A stretch of 42,551 nucleotides of DNA from Candidatus Desulfovibrio gallistercoris (GTDB lineage: Bacteria; Desulfobacterota; Desulfovibrionia; Desulfovibrionales; Desulfovibrionaceae), in contig DWYJ01000091.1 in the NCBI GenBank assembly GCA_019118745.1, forward strand, positions 1-42,551, read 5' to 3'. How positions within the stretch are numbered: position 1 is the first letter of the stretch; each line of letters starts with the position of its first letter. Shown here piece after piece: positions 15,315 to 23,348 of the stretch. The notes under the pieces are model-generated. The model made no database searches, was not told where the DNA came from, and saw only the letters and a program-made list of their open reading frames with translations. Made by a program: the position numbers and the translations under genes.

Positions 15315-17507
15315 GTGAAGCATCAACGCAGTTCCGCCCTGCAGGAAGCCCTGTCCACTGCCCCGCTGCGCCTGTCCACCGTGAGCGATGCCGCCACCAC
15401 GGACGGCGCGGAGACATTCGGTTGCCATGTCTTCGGCCTTGACGCCATGCGCAAGCGCCTGCCCAAGGACGTCTACCGCCGTCTTGCCCGCATCATCAGC
15501 GAGGGCGGACGCCTCGATCCCGCCATTGCCGATGTGGTGGCCAATGCCATGAAGGACTGGGCCATCGAAATGGGCGCGGATCATTATACCCACTGGTTCC
15601 AGCCCATGACCGGCCTCACGGCCGAAAAGCACGACGCCTTCCTGTCCCCCACGCCGGACGGGCACATGATCAACGAATTTTCGGGCAAGATGCTCATCAG
15701 CGGCGAACCGGACGCCTCGTCCTTCCCGTCGGGCGGCATCCGCTCCACCTTCGAGGCTCGCGGCTACACGGCCTGGGACCCGTCGGTGCCGGTCTTCATC
15801 GTCCGCAACGACAACGGGGCAACGCTCCACATCCCCACCTTCTTCTACGCCTATTCCGGCGAGGCGCTGGACCGCAAGATCCCCCTGCTGCGCTCGCTGG
15901 ATGCGCTTTCCGTGCAGGCGCTGCGCATCCTGCGCCTGTTCGGCAACACCACGGCGCAGCGCGTGCGGGCCAGCGTGGGCCCGGAACAGGAATATTTTCT
16001 GGTGGACCGCCGTCTGGCGGCCCTGCGCCCGGACATCATGCTCACGGGCCGCACCCTGCAGGGCGCGGCGTCGCCCAAGGGGCAGGAGATGGAGGACCAC
16101 TACTTCGGCGCCATCCCCGGCCGCGTCATGAGCTTCATGCAGGATGTGGAACGGGAGCTGCAAAAGCTCGGCATCCCGGCCAAGACGCGCCACAACGAGG
16201 TGGCCCCCGGTCAGTTCGAGCTTGCGCCCATCTATGAAGAAGCCAATATCGCCTGCGACCACAACATGTTGACCATGAACATGCTGCGTCACCTGGCCGC
16301 ACGGCACGGCTTCGTCTGCCTGCTGCACGAAAAGCCCTTTGCCGGGGTCAACGGCAGCGGCAAGCACAATAACTGGTCACTGACCGACTCCGACGGCAAC
16401 AACCTGCTCAACCCCGGTTCCACCCCGCAGGACAACGCGCAGTTCCTCGTCTTTCTCGCGGCGGTGCTGCGGGCCGTGCACCTGCATGGCGCGGCCCTGC
16501 GCCTGGGAGCCATCGGCGCGGGCAACGATCACCGCCTTGGGGCCAACGAGGCCCCGCCGGCCATCATCTCCGTCTTCCTCGGTCAGGAGCTCACCGGCGT
16601 CATCGAGGGCATCATCACCGGCAAGCCCGCGCCCGATACCGGCAGCGGCGTCATGGAGATCGGCGTCTCCAGCCTGCCGCCCCTGCCCATCGACACCTCG
16701 GACCGCAACCGCACGAGCCCCTTCGCCTTCACGGGCAACAAGTTTGAATTTCGCGCCGTGGGCTCCTCCCAGTCCGTGGCCCCGGCCAACATCGCTCTCA
16801 ATGCGGCCATGACCTGCGCTCTGCAGGACATCGCCGATGAGCTGGAAAAAGGCGTGGCGGCAGGCAGAACCCTTAACGCGACCCTCCAGGATCTGCTGCC
16901 GCGCCTTTTCCGTCAACACTCCCCCGTGGTCTTCAACGGCAACGGCTATGCCGACGCCTGGAAGGACGAAGCCGCCACGCGCGGCCTGCCCAACTACCCC
17001 GATACCGTCACTGCCGTGGAACACTACAGCGACGCCGACGTCATGCAGGTCTTCCTGCGGGCGGGCGTGCTCAGTGAACGGGAGATGCTGGCCCGACAGG
17101 AGATCCTCTTCGAACACTACGCCAAGACCGTACGCATCGAGGGCGACGTCCTCCTGCGCATGATCAGCCGGCAGATCCTCCCCGCCGCCCGCCACGCCGA
17201 AGACAGCGCCGCCCGCCTGCTCATGCACGTGCGCGCCGTGACCGAAAATGGCGACCAGGCCGAAAGCGAACACTTCCGCAAGCTGCATGCCCATACGGGA
17301 CAGCTCCAGCAGGCCGCCGCCACCCTGGCCGACGCCCTCGCCGCCTGCCGCGCCGCCTCCGACGCGCACGACATGGCCCGCACCGCCCGCGACGCCGTGC
17401 TGCCCGCCATGCAGCTCTGCCGCGAACACGCCGACGCCCTGGAACTGCTGGTGGACGACGAGCTCTGGCCCCTGCCCACCTATGCCGAATTGCTCTGGAC
17501 GCATTAA
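15315..17507 (+). CDS. glnN: Type III glutamine synthetase (GlnN)
   Basis: 730 aa, ATP-dependent condensation of glutamate and ammonia, cytoplasmic; its length is that of the GSIII family (about 700-730) and far above GSI (about 470). Landmarks: GPEQEYFLVD (metal-binding Glu pair), GQFELAPIYEEAN, HEKPFAGVNGSGKHNNWS (ammonia and glutamate site) and GAGNDHRLGANEAPPAII, followed by a long helical C-terminal region (about 600-730). The GTG at 15315 is chosen because GGAGGAG lies 4 nt upstream; a GTG at 15276 would sit only about 15 nt from the predicted transcription start. The sigma-54 promoter upstream ties it to nitrogen limitation, and the glutamate synthase genes downstream complete the GS-GOGAT cycle. 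Confidence 0.95.
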   Translation: MKHQRSSALQEALSTAPLRLSTVSDAATTDGAETFGCHVFGLDAMRKRLPKDVYRRLARIISEGGRLDPAIADVVANAMKDWAIEMGADHYTHWFQPMTGLTAEKHDAFLSPTPDGHMINEFSGKMLISGEPDASSFPSGGIRSTFEARGYTAWDPSVPVFIVRNDNGATLHIPTFFYAYSGEALDRKIPLLRSLDALSVQALRILRLFGNTTAQRVRASVGPEQEYFLVDRRLAALRPDIMLTGRTLQGAASPKGQEMEDHYFGAIPGRVMSFMQDVERELQKLGIPAKTRHNEVAPGQFELAPIYEEANIACDHNMLTMNMLRHLAARHGFVCLLHEKPFAGVNGSGKHNNWSLTDSDGNNLLNPGSTPQDNAQFLVFLAAVLRAVHLHGAALRLGAIGAGNDHRLGANEAPPAIISVFLGQELTGVIEGIITGKPAPDTGSGVMEIGVSSLPPLPIDTSDRNRTSPFAFTGNKFEFRAVGSSQSVAPANIALNAAMTCALQDIADELEKGVAAGRTLNATLQDLLPRLFRQHSPVVFNGNGYADAWKDEAATRGLPNYPDTVTAVEHYSDADVMQVFLRAGVLSEREMLARQEILFEHYAKTVRIEGDVLLRMISRQILPAARHAEDSAARLLMHVRAVTENGDQAESEHFRKLHAHTGQLQQAAATLADALAACRAASDAHDMARTARDAVLPAMQLCREHADALELLVDDELWPLPTYAELLWTH

Positions 17508-18144
17508 GAGTGATTCTTTCTGGGGGATGAAAGGGCAAGGCGACACAAAAGGCGTCCCCTGTCCGCAAGTCCCCCGGCGGTATGAAGAAGGAAAGGGGAG
17601 AGCGAGGGCGCAAAGTTCGTCGTGTTCCTCCCCAAGCCCCCCTTCCCCCAGCGTGCTTTTATAAAGGGGAAGGGAAATGGGGAAAGTTCATCGGGAAATA
17701 AACGGAGAATGCGTGGCCAATACGCTTCATCCATAGGAAATAATTGTAAAATTATCATGCAAGGACATGGCTGGATGCTGCGGGGAAAGAGGCTCCCCCC
17801 TGTGGATGTCCTTCACGCAAATGCGGCAACGATTTTACCACAGTAACGACAGTAAACCACCATCCGCAGCATCAGCTGGTTCTCCTCCCTGATAAAAGCG
17901 CGCTGGGGAAGGGATGGGGGGCTTGGGGGGAAGGGGAACCCCTCCCGCGCCGGCAGCGACCCGACGGGCGGCCCAAAGGGCCGTGTCCGTTAGGCGACAA
18001 AGGAGCCTTACGGACATCGACAGCAGAGCGAGGGGTTCCCCTTCCCCCCAAACAAGCAAACTCTCGCAACAAACACCCTCAATACGCGCGGCCCGCGTCC
18101 GTTATCCCGAACTCGGCGGGTGCGGGCCGCCACAGGACGGACAT
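17508..18144. other. Long structured intergenic region upstream of the glutamate synthase genes
   Basis: 637 bp with no convincing gene. It holds nested inverted repeats: a 36-bp imperfect pair (17627-17668 against 17889-17935, both with ATAAAAGCxCGCTGGGG), GATGCTGCGG at 17774-17783 with its complement at 17864-17873, AAGGACAT at 17761 with ATGTCCTT at 17806, and the large G-rich inverted repeat described separately. It may contain an RNA leader or a short non-autonomous mobile element. Confidence 0.5.
17925..18049. repeat. Large G-rich inverted repeat (repeat family 2, copy 2)
   Basis: Two perfect 20-bp arms, GGGGGGAAGGGGAACCCCTC at 17925-17944 and its complement at 18030-18049, enclose 85 bp with an inner hairpin GTCCGTTAGGC / GCCTTACGGAC (one mismatch). 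The right flank CCCAAACAAGC resembles the flank of the copy at 35305. It ends 95 bp before the amidotransferase gene. Confidence 0.75.
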
Positions 18145-19251
18145 ATGTGCAGAATCGGATCCATCAAGAGCCTGACGCCTCTTGCGCCTTCGGCGGCCTT
18201 GCAGCTCATGCTGCCGCAGCAGGAAGGGCATGACAATTCGGGCTTTGCGCTGGTCATGCAGGATTTGGAGGGCGTGTTTGCCCATTACAAGGACAAGCCG
18301 CTGCTTTCGCTGGCCTGTACGCCGCAGGGGGTGCAGCTGGTCAACGATTATATGGAGCAGCGGGGTTTCGTGCAGGCGGCGCAATGGGTGCCGGACGTGG
18401 ACCGGCGTCCGGGCCTGCGCATCGAGGCCATGCCGCGGTACATCTTCCGCAATTACGATTATCCCGAGGTGTACCATTACCGCAGCCGGGCCGAACGGGA
18501 GGAGCTGCTGGTGGACACGCGCCTGGCCCTGCGCGAGCTGCTGGAGCGGCATGATGCGGGCTACGTCTATTCCTTCTGGCCGGACGTGCTGACCCTCAAG
18601 GAGATCGGCGATCCGGCGGACATCGCCACCTATTTCCGCCTCTGGGACGACGATTCCCGCCTGCTGGCCCGCAACATCGTGGCCCAGTGCCGCCAGAACA
18701 CCAATTACGACATCGTGCGCTATGCGGCCCATCCCTTCTTTTTGCAGGGGTACACGCTCTGCGCCAATGGCGAGAACACCTTCTTCACCAAGAACAAGGA
18801 GTTCCAGAAGTCCCTGCACCGGGGCTATGTGGGCTTCGAGTCCGACTCGCAGAATTTCCTCTATACCCTGCACTATGTGCTGCATGAGCTGAAGTGGCCC
18901 CTGCGCTACTTCAAGCACGTCATCACGCCCCTGCCCTTTGCCGAGATGGAGCACCGCCCGGACCGCGCGGTGCTGACGCGCATCCGCGAGTCCCTGGCCC
19001 ATCTGGAGATCAACGGCCCCAACGCCATCATCGGCCTGCTGCCCGACGGCAGCATGCTCACCTGCTGCGACTCCAAGAAGCTGCGGCCCGTGGTGGTGGG
19101 CTTCGACGACGGCATGGTGGCCATGGCTTCGGAGGTCTGCGGGCTCAACGCCATCATGCCCGGCCGCGACGCCTCGAAGGACATCTACCCCAACGAGCGG
19201 GAGCTCGTGCTCATCGACAATGATCTGGCGGTGCAAAGATGGAAGCAGTAA
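18145..19251 (+). CDS. Glutamate synthase glutaminase subunit (class II amidotransferase domain)
   Basis: 368 aa, cytoplasmic. It is a free-standing N-terminal glutaminase domain of glutamate synthase. Translation from the ATG at 18145 (AGGACGG upstream) puts Cys at position 2; in class II amidotransferases this Cys becomes the N-terminal nucleophile that hydrolyses glutamine. QEGHDNSGFAL and the NGENTFF and HRGYVGFESDSQN segments match the glutamine-binding loops of the family. The frame is open back to 17914 through the G-rich repeat, but that would bury the Cys and is rejected. Its end overlaps the next gene by 13 nt, so the ammonia donor and acceptor subunits are translationally coupled. 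Confidence 0.9.
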   Translation: MCRIGSIKSLTPLAPSAALQLMLPQQEGHDNSGFALVMQDLEGVFAHYKDKPLLSLACTPQGVQLVNDYMEQRGFVQAAQWVPDVDRRPGLRIEAMPRYIFRNYDYPEVYHYRSRAEREELLVDTRLALRELLERHDAGYVYSFWPDVLTLKEIGDPADIATYFRLWDDDSRLLARNIVAQCRQNTNYDIVRYAAHPFFLQGYTLCANGENTFFTKNKEFQKSLHRGYVGFESDSQNFLYTLHYVLHELKWPLRYFKHVITPLPFAEMEHRPDRAVLTRIRESLAHLEINGPNAIIGLLPDGSMLTCCDSKKLRPVVVGFDDGMVAMASEVCGLNAIMPGRDASKDIYPNERELVLIDNDLAVQRWKQ

Positions 19252-20870
19252 GGACCCAGGATATCGGGCGCAACGATCTGCGCTGGAAGATCGAGTATGA
19301 CGAGGCGAGCTGCACGCTCTGCGGCTCCTGCGTGGCGGCCTGCACCTTCGACGCCATCGAGGTGAGCGTGCGGCGGCACAGCCTGCCCCTGTCGGACGGG
19401 CCTTTCCCCGCGCCGCGGCAGGAGCACCGGCCACGTCCGGTCATCCGGCAGCGCGCCGAGTTCGCCCGCGCCTGCGTGGGCTGCGGCATGTGCGAAAAGG
19501 TCTGTCCCAACGGGGCCATACGGCCCGTCCGCAACCCGGACAACCGCTTTGCCCTGCTGGCCCGCGCCGGGGGGGCCCTCAAGCGCGGCGGCCGTACCAA
19601 CCTCAACACCCAGCGCACGCTGGACGCCATCGTGGTGGGCCGCATCAGCCAGATGACCGACCCGGCGCTGGACTCCGAGCGCCACACCTTCGACATGCGC
19701 GCCCCGCTGGGCCGGGTCATGCTGGCGCAGGACCTGCCCCTGCGGCGTGACGGGGACAATCTGGTGCTGGACGGCCGCACCCCGCCCGTCCACTGGATCT
19801 ATCCCGTCATCTTCAGCGACATGAGCATCGGCGCGCTCTCGACACGCGCCTGGGAGGCCATCGCCCTGGCCACGGCCTACCTCAACGAGGTCTGCGGCCT
19901 GCCCATCCGCATGTGCTCCGGCGAGGGCGGCATGCCCGTGCGCCTGCTGGAATCCGACCAGCTCCGCTACATGATCCTGCAGATCGCGTCCGGGCACTTC
20001 GGCTGGAACCGCATCATCCGGGCCATGCCCCGCATGAAGACCGATCCCGCGGGCGTGCTCATCAAGATCGGTCAGGGGGCCAAGCCGGGGGACGGCGGCC
20101 TCTTGCCCGCGGCCAAGGTGGCCCCGCACATCCAGGCCATCCGCGGCGTGCCGCGCACCACCCTGCACTCGCCGCCCAACCATCAGGGCCTCTACTCCAT
20201 CGAGGAATCCGTGCAGAAGATGCATCTTTCCCTCAATGCGGCCTTCGGCTTCCGCGTGCCGGTGGCCATCAAGTGCGCGGCCTCGGCCACCTCGGTATCG
20301 GTCTACAACAACCTTTTGCGCGACCCGTACCGCATCTGCGGCGGCTTCTTCATCGACGGCATCCAGGGCGGCACGGGCGCGGCCAACGAGATATCCCTCG
20401 ACCATACCGGCCATCCCATCGTCTCCAAGCTGCGGGACTGCTACCTTGCCGCCGTCTCGCAGGGCCTGCAGGGGCAGATCCCCCTCTGGGCGGGCGGCGG
20501 CATGGGCATGACGGGCAACGCCGCGGCCGACGCCTTCAAGATGATCTGTCTGGGAGCCAACGGCATCATCATGGGCAAGCTGCTCATCCAGCTGCTGGGC
20601 TGCGTGGGCAACGAGCAGGGCCGTTGCAACGCCTGCTCCACCGGCAAGTGTCCCACCGGCATCTGCACGCAGGACCCGCGCCTCGTCCGCCGTCTGGACG
20701 TGGACAGGGGCGCGCAGAACATCGTGGACTACATGCTGACCTTTGACGACGAGCTGCGGAAGCTGCTCGCCCCGGTGGGCAACAGCTCCCTGCCCGTGGG
20801 CCGCTCCGACGCGCTGGTATCCACCAGCAAGGACGTGGCCGACACCCTGCACATTTCCTACGCCTGCTGA
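19239..20870 (+). CDS. Glutamate synthase FMN-binding synthase subunit with N-terminal ferredoxin domain
   Basis: 543 aa. Residues about 20-95 form a ferredoxin-like domain with CTLCGSC...AC (about 26-36) and CVGCGMCEKVCP (about 79-90), for two [4Fe-4S] clusters. The remainder is the FMN TIM barrel that joins ammonia and 2-oxoglutarate: IYPVIFSDMSIGALS, GEGGMP, IKIGQGAKPGDGG, SPPNHQGLYSIE and AGGGMGMTGNAAADAFK. CNACSTGKCPTGIC near 463 carries Cys for the [3Fe-4S] cluster of glutamate synthases. This archaeal-like arrangement is common in anaerobes. The extra ferredoxin domain can pass electrons from the FAD subunit or from free ferredoxin. It starts inside the amidotransferase gene. Confidence 0.93.
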   Translation: MEAVRTQDIGRNDLRWKIEYDEASCTLCGSCVAACTFDAIEVSVRRHSLPLSDGPFPAPRQEHRPRPVIRQRAEFARACVGCGMCEKVCPNGAIRPVRNPDNRFALLARAGGALKRGGRTNLNTQRTLDAIVVGRISQMTDPALDSERHTFDMRAPLGRVMLAQDLPLRRDGDNLVLDGRTPPVHWIYPVIFSDMSIGALSTRAWEAIALATAYLNEVCGLPIRMCSGEGGMPVRLLESDQLRYMILQIASGHFGWNRIIRAMPRMKTDPAGVLIKIGQGAKPGDGGLLPAAKVAPHIQAIRGVPRTTLHSPPNHQGLYSIEESVQKMHLSLNAAFGFRVPVAIKCAASATSVSVYNNLLRDPYRICGGFFIDGIQGGTGAANEISLDHTGHPIVSKLRDCYLAAVSQGLQGQIPLWAGGGMGMTGNAAADAFKMICLGANGIIMGKLLIQLLGCVGNEQGRCNACSTGKCPTGICTQDPRLVRRLDVDRGAQNIVDYMLTFDDELRKLLAPVGNSSLPVGRSDALVSTSKDVADTLHISYAC

Positions 20871-20882
20871 CGGAGATTTGTC

Positions 20883-23183
20883 ATGCTGCATCTGACGACC
20901 GTACATGAACACCAGCGCCTTTCCACGCAGGACCTGCTGCTGCGCATCGAGGAGGCGGTGGAACGCGGCGAAACCGATTTCGTCATCGAAGCTTCCGGCC
21001 AGCACGACATCGGCGGGCCGCTCTGGAACCGCGAAGGCCGACCCCTGCGCTTCCTGGTCACCAATCCCGGCCAGCGCGTGGGCGGCATGTGCATGCCGGA
21101 CACCGAGGTCATCGTCAACGGCCCGGCCCCGGCGGACGTGGGCTGGCTCAATGCCGGCGGCCGCATCATCGTGCGCGGCGACGCCGGGGACACGGCGGGG
21201 CACTGCGCCGCCGCCGGACGCATCTACATCGGCGGCCGCGCCGGGACCCGCTCCGGCTCGCTCATGAAGCACGACCCGCTCTATGAGGCCCCGGAACTCT
21301 GGGTGCTGCAGAGCGTGGGCAGCTTCTCCTTTGAATTCATGGGCGGCGGCAAGGCCATCGTCTGCGGCTGGAACAGCCAGACCCTGACCAGCGTGCTGGG
21401 GGAACGGCCCTGCGTGGGCATGGTGGGCGGCGTCATCTATGTTCGCGGCCCGCTGGGCGAACTGCCGCCGGACGTGGCCGTGCATCCGCTGGACGAGGAC
21501 GACATCGCCTTTCTGGACGCCGGGCTGGAAGCCTTCCTCGACGCGGTGGAGCGGCCGCGCCTGCGCCGGGAGCTCACCGTCTGGAAGCACTGGCGCAAGA
21601 TCCTGCCCGCGCCGCACGCCGCGGACAGTCACGAGGGCCTGCCGGACATGCACGACTTCCGCCGCAACCGCTGGGTGGAGGACGGCATCTTCAGCGACGT
21701 CTGCCCGGACGACTTCTCGGTGCGCGGGCTCATCGTGCATGACGCGGACCGCCTGCGCCGCCCCGTCTGGGAGAACGCCCGCCATGACGCGCCCTGCGAG
21801 CATGCCTGCCCGGCGGACATCCCCTCGCAACGCCGCTTCAACCTCCTGCGCCAGGGCCGCGTGGACGAGGCCCTGCGCCTCGTGCTGGAGCACAGCCCCT
21901 TCCCCGCCTCGGTCTGCGGCCATGTCTGCCCGAACCTCTGCCAGACCGCCTGCACGCGCAACCAGCTGGACGACGCCATCCAGATAGGCGCGCTGGGACG
22001 CCTTTCCGTCCATGCGGAACTGCCGGTCACCGCGCCGTCCAGCGGCAGGAGCGTGGGCGTCATCGGCGGCGGCGTGGGCGGCCTGAGCGCGGCCTGGCAG
22101 CTCGCGCACAAGGGGCATGCCGTCACGGTCTACGAGGCCGACGAGGACATCGGCGGCAAGCTGCGGCAGGTCATCCCCCATGCCCGCCTCGACGAAAGCG
22201 TGCTGGCCGCGGAACTCCAGCGCATCCGGGAGGCCGGCGTCACCATCCGCACCGGCTGCCGGGTGGATGCCGAACAATTCGCCGCCCTGCGCAAGGAACA
22301 TGACGCCCTCATCGTCGCCACCGGCGGCCACAAGGCGCGCGTCTTCCCCTGGCCGGGCAAGGAACGGCTGGTGGCGGGCATCGACTTCCTCAAGGCCGTG
22401 AACCGGGGCGAATCGCCCGCCGTGCCCGAGCGGGTGGTGGTCATCGGCTGCGGCAATGCGGGCATGGACGTGGCCGCCGGGGCCTTTGCCTGCGGCGCGA
22501 CGGAAGTGACCTGCGTGGACGTGCAAAAGCCCGCCGCCTTCGCGCACGAGATGGCGCACATCGAAGCCCTCGGCGGCAAGATCGTCTGGCCGGTGCGTAC
22601 GAAGGAGATCACCGAACAGGGCCTCGTGGACGAGGAAGGCCGCCTCTTCCCGGCGGATATGATCATCATCAGCGTGGGCGAGACGCCGGAACTGGATTTC
22701 GTGCCCGAAACGGCCCCGCGCTTCCGCGACTGGCTCGCCCCCGCCGCCGACGGCAGCGTGCTGGACGGCGTCTATGCCGTGGGCGACGTGGTGCGGCCCG
22801 GCCTGCTGGTGGACGCCATCGGTTCCGGCCGCCGCGTGGCCGAGGCCGTGGATGCCCGTCTGCGCGGCACGGCGGCGGAAGCCGCGCCCGCGCGCTCTCT
22901 CGTCCCGGCCGCCAGCCTGCATACGGCCTGGTTCGCCCCCTGCCCGGCCGCCGGACGGCCCGATGCCGCCCATGAATACGAACGCTGCATCAGCTGCGGC
23001 ACCTGCCGAGATTGCAGCCTCTGCCTGACGGCCTGCCCGCAGCAGGCCATCAGCCGCACGCTGGAGGCGGACGGCAGCGCCACCTACACGTCCGACCCGG
23101 CGCGCTGCATCGGCTGCGGCATCTGCGCGGGCGTCTGCCCCTGCGGCATCTGGAAGATGCAGGTCAACAGCCCCGCCGCCTGA
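20883..23183 (+). CDS. Glutamate synthase GXGXG domain fused to FAD/Fe-S NAD(P)H oxidoreductase
   Basis: 766 aa fusion. Residues about 1-240 are the GXGXG beta-helix that is normally the C-terminus of the large subunit (GGPLW, GQRVGGM, AGGRIIVRGDAGDTAG, GRIYIGGRAGTRSG). Residues about 290-660 resemble the GltD small subunit: Cys-rich Fe-S part (CEHACPADIPSQ, CGHVCPNLCQTACTR), FAD motif GVIGGGVGGLSAAW and NAD(P) motif VVIGCGNAGMDVA. The C-terminus (about 700-760) adds a ferredoxin-like domain with CISCGTCRDCSLCLTACP and CIGCGICAGVCPCG. It starts 12 nt after the synthase gene, so 18145-23183 is one operon that provides a complete glutamate synthase from three polypeptides. Whether NADPH, NADH or ferredoxin is the donor cannot be read from the sequence. 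Confidence 0.92.
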   Translation: MLHLTTVHEHQRLSTQDLLLRIEEAVERGETDFVIEASGQHDIGGPLWNREGRPLRFLVTNPGQRVGGMCMPDTEVIVNGPAPADVGWLNAGGRIIVRGDAGDTAGHCAAAGRIYIGGRAGTRSGSLMKHDPLYEAPELWVLQSVGSFSFEFMGGGKAIVCGWNSQTLTSVLGERPCVGMVGGVIYVRGPLGELPPDVAVHPLDEDDIAFLDAGLEAFLDAVERPRLRRELTVWKHWRKILPAPHAADSHEGLPDMHDFRRNRWVEDGIFSDVCPDDFSVRGLIVHDADRLRRPVWENARHDAPCEHACPADIPSQRRFNLLRQGRVDEALRLVLEHSPFPASVCGHVCPNLCQTACTRNQLDDAIQIGALGRLSVHAELPVTAPSSGRSVGVIGGGVGGLSAAWQLAHKGHAVTVYEADEDIGGKLRQVIPHARLDESVLAAELQRIREAGVTIRTGCRVDAEQFAALRKEHDALIVATGGHKARVFPWPGKERLVAGIDFLKAVNRGESPAVPERVVVIGCGNAGMDVAAGAFACGATEVTCVDVQKPAAFAHEMAHIEALGGKIVWPVRTKEITEQGLVDEEGRLFPADMIIISVGETPELDFVPETAPRFRDWLAPAADGSVLDGVYAVGDVVRPGLLVDAIGSGRRVAEAVDARLRGTAAEAAPARSLVPAASLHTAWFAPCPAAGRPDAAHEYERCISCGTCRDCSLCLTACPQQAISRTLEADGSATYTSDPARCIGCGICAGVCPCGIWKMQVNSPAA

Positions 23184-23206
23184 TCCCCCCCTTTCCTCTC
23201 CCTCCT

Positions 23207-23250
23207 CCGGTACGGCGGGACGCCCTCCTCGCGGGCTCCCGCCGTACCGG
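23207..23250. repeat. Perfect 14-bp inverted repeat after the glutamate synthase operon
   Basis: CCGGTACGGCGGGA at 23207-23220 and its exact complement at 23237-23250, with a further GCCC/GGGC pairing inside the loop. No T-run follows, so it is not a classic terminator; it could be a factor-dependent terminator, an RNA-stabilising hairpin or a repeat. Confidence 0.6.
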
Positions 23251-23290
23251 GACCGCCTTCTCCGCGCTGACGGATATCTGCCTATCGTGC

Positions 23291-23317
23291 TAATGCTTTC
23301 TCTTCAGAGGCCGATAA
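23291..23317 (+). promoter_or_regulatory. Sigma-28 (FliA) promoter of the second chemoreceptor
   Basis: TAATGCTT at 23291-23298, an 11-bp gap, then a perfect GCCGATAA at 23310-23317. The layout matches the flagellar sigma-28 consensus. It lies 32 bp upstream of the start codon. Confidence 0.8.
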
Positions 23318-23348
23318 GAACGACATATCACGTAGAGGGAGAATCCGC

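Noticed and set aside
17914..18144. N-terminal extension of the glutaminase gene
   Set aside because: It translates the G-rich inverted repeat and would bury the Cys that must be at the N-terminus for catalysis.
19185..22973. A 1262-codon minus-strand open frame opposite the glutamate synthase genes
   Set aside because: The three plus-strand genes have clear catalytic motifs and iron-sulfur sites; the minus frame has no recognisable domain and only reflects high GC at third codon positions.
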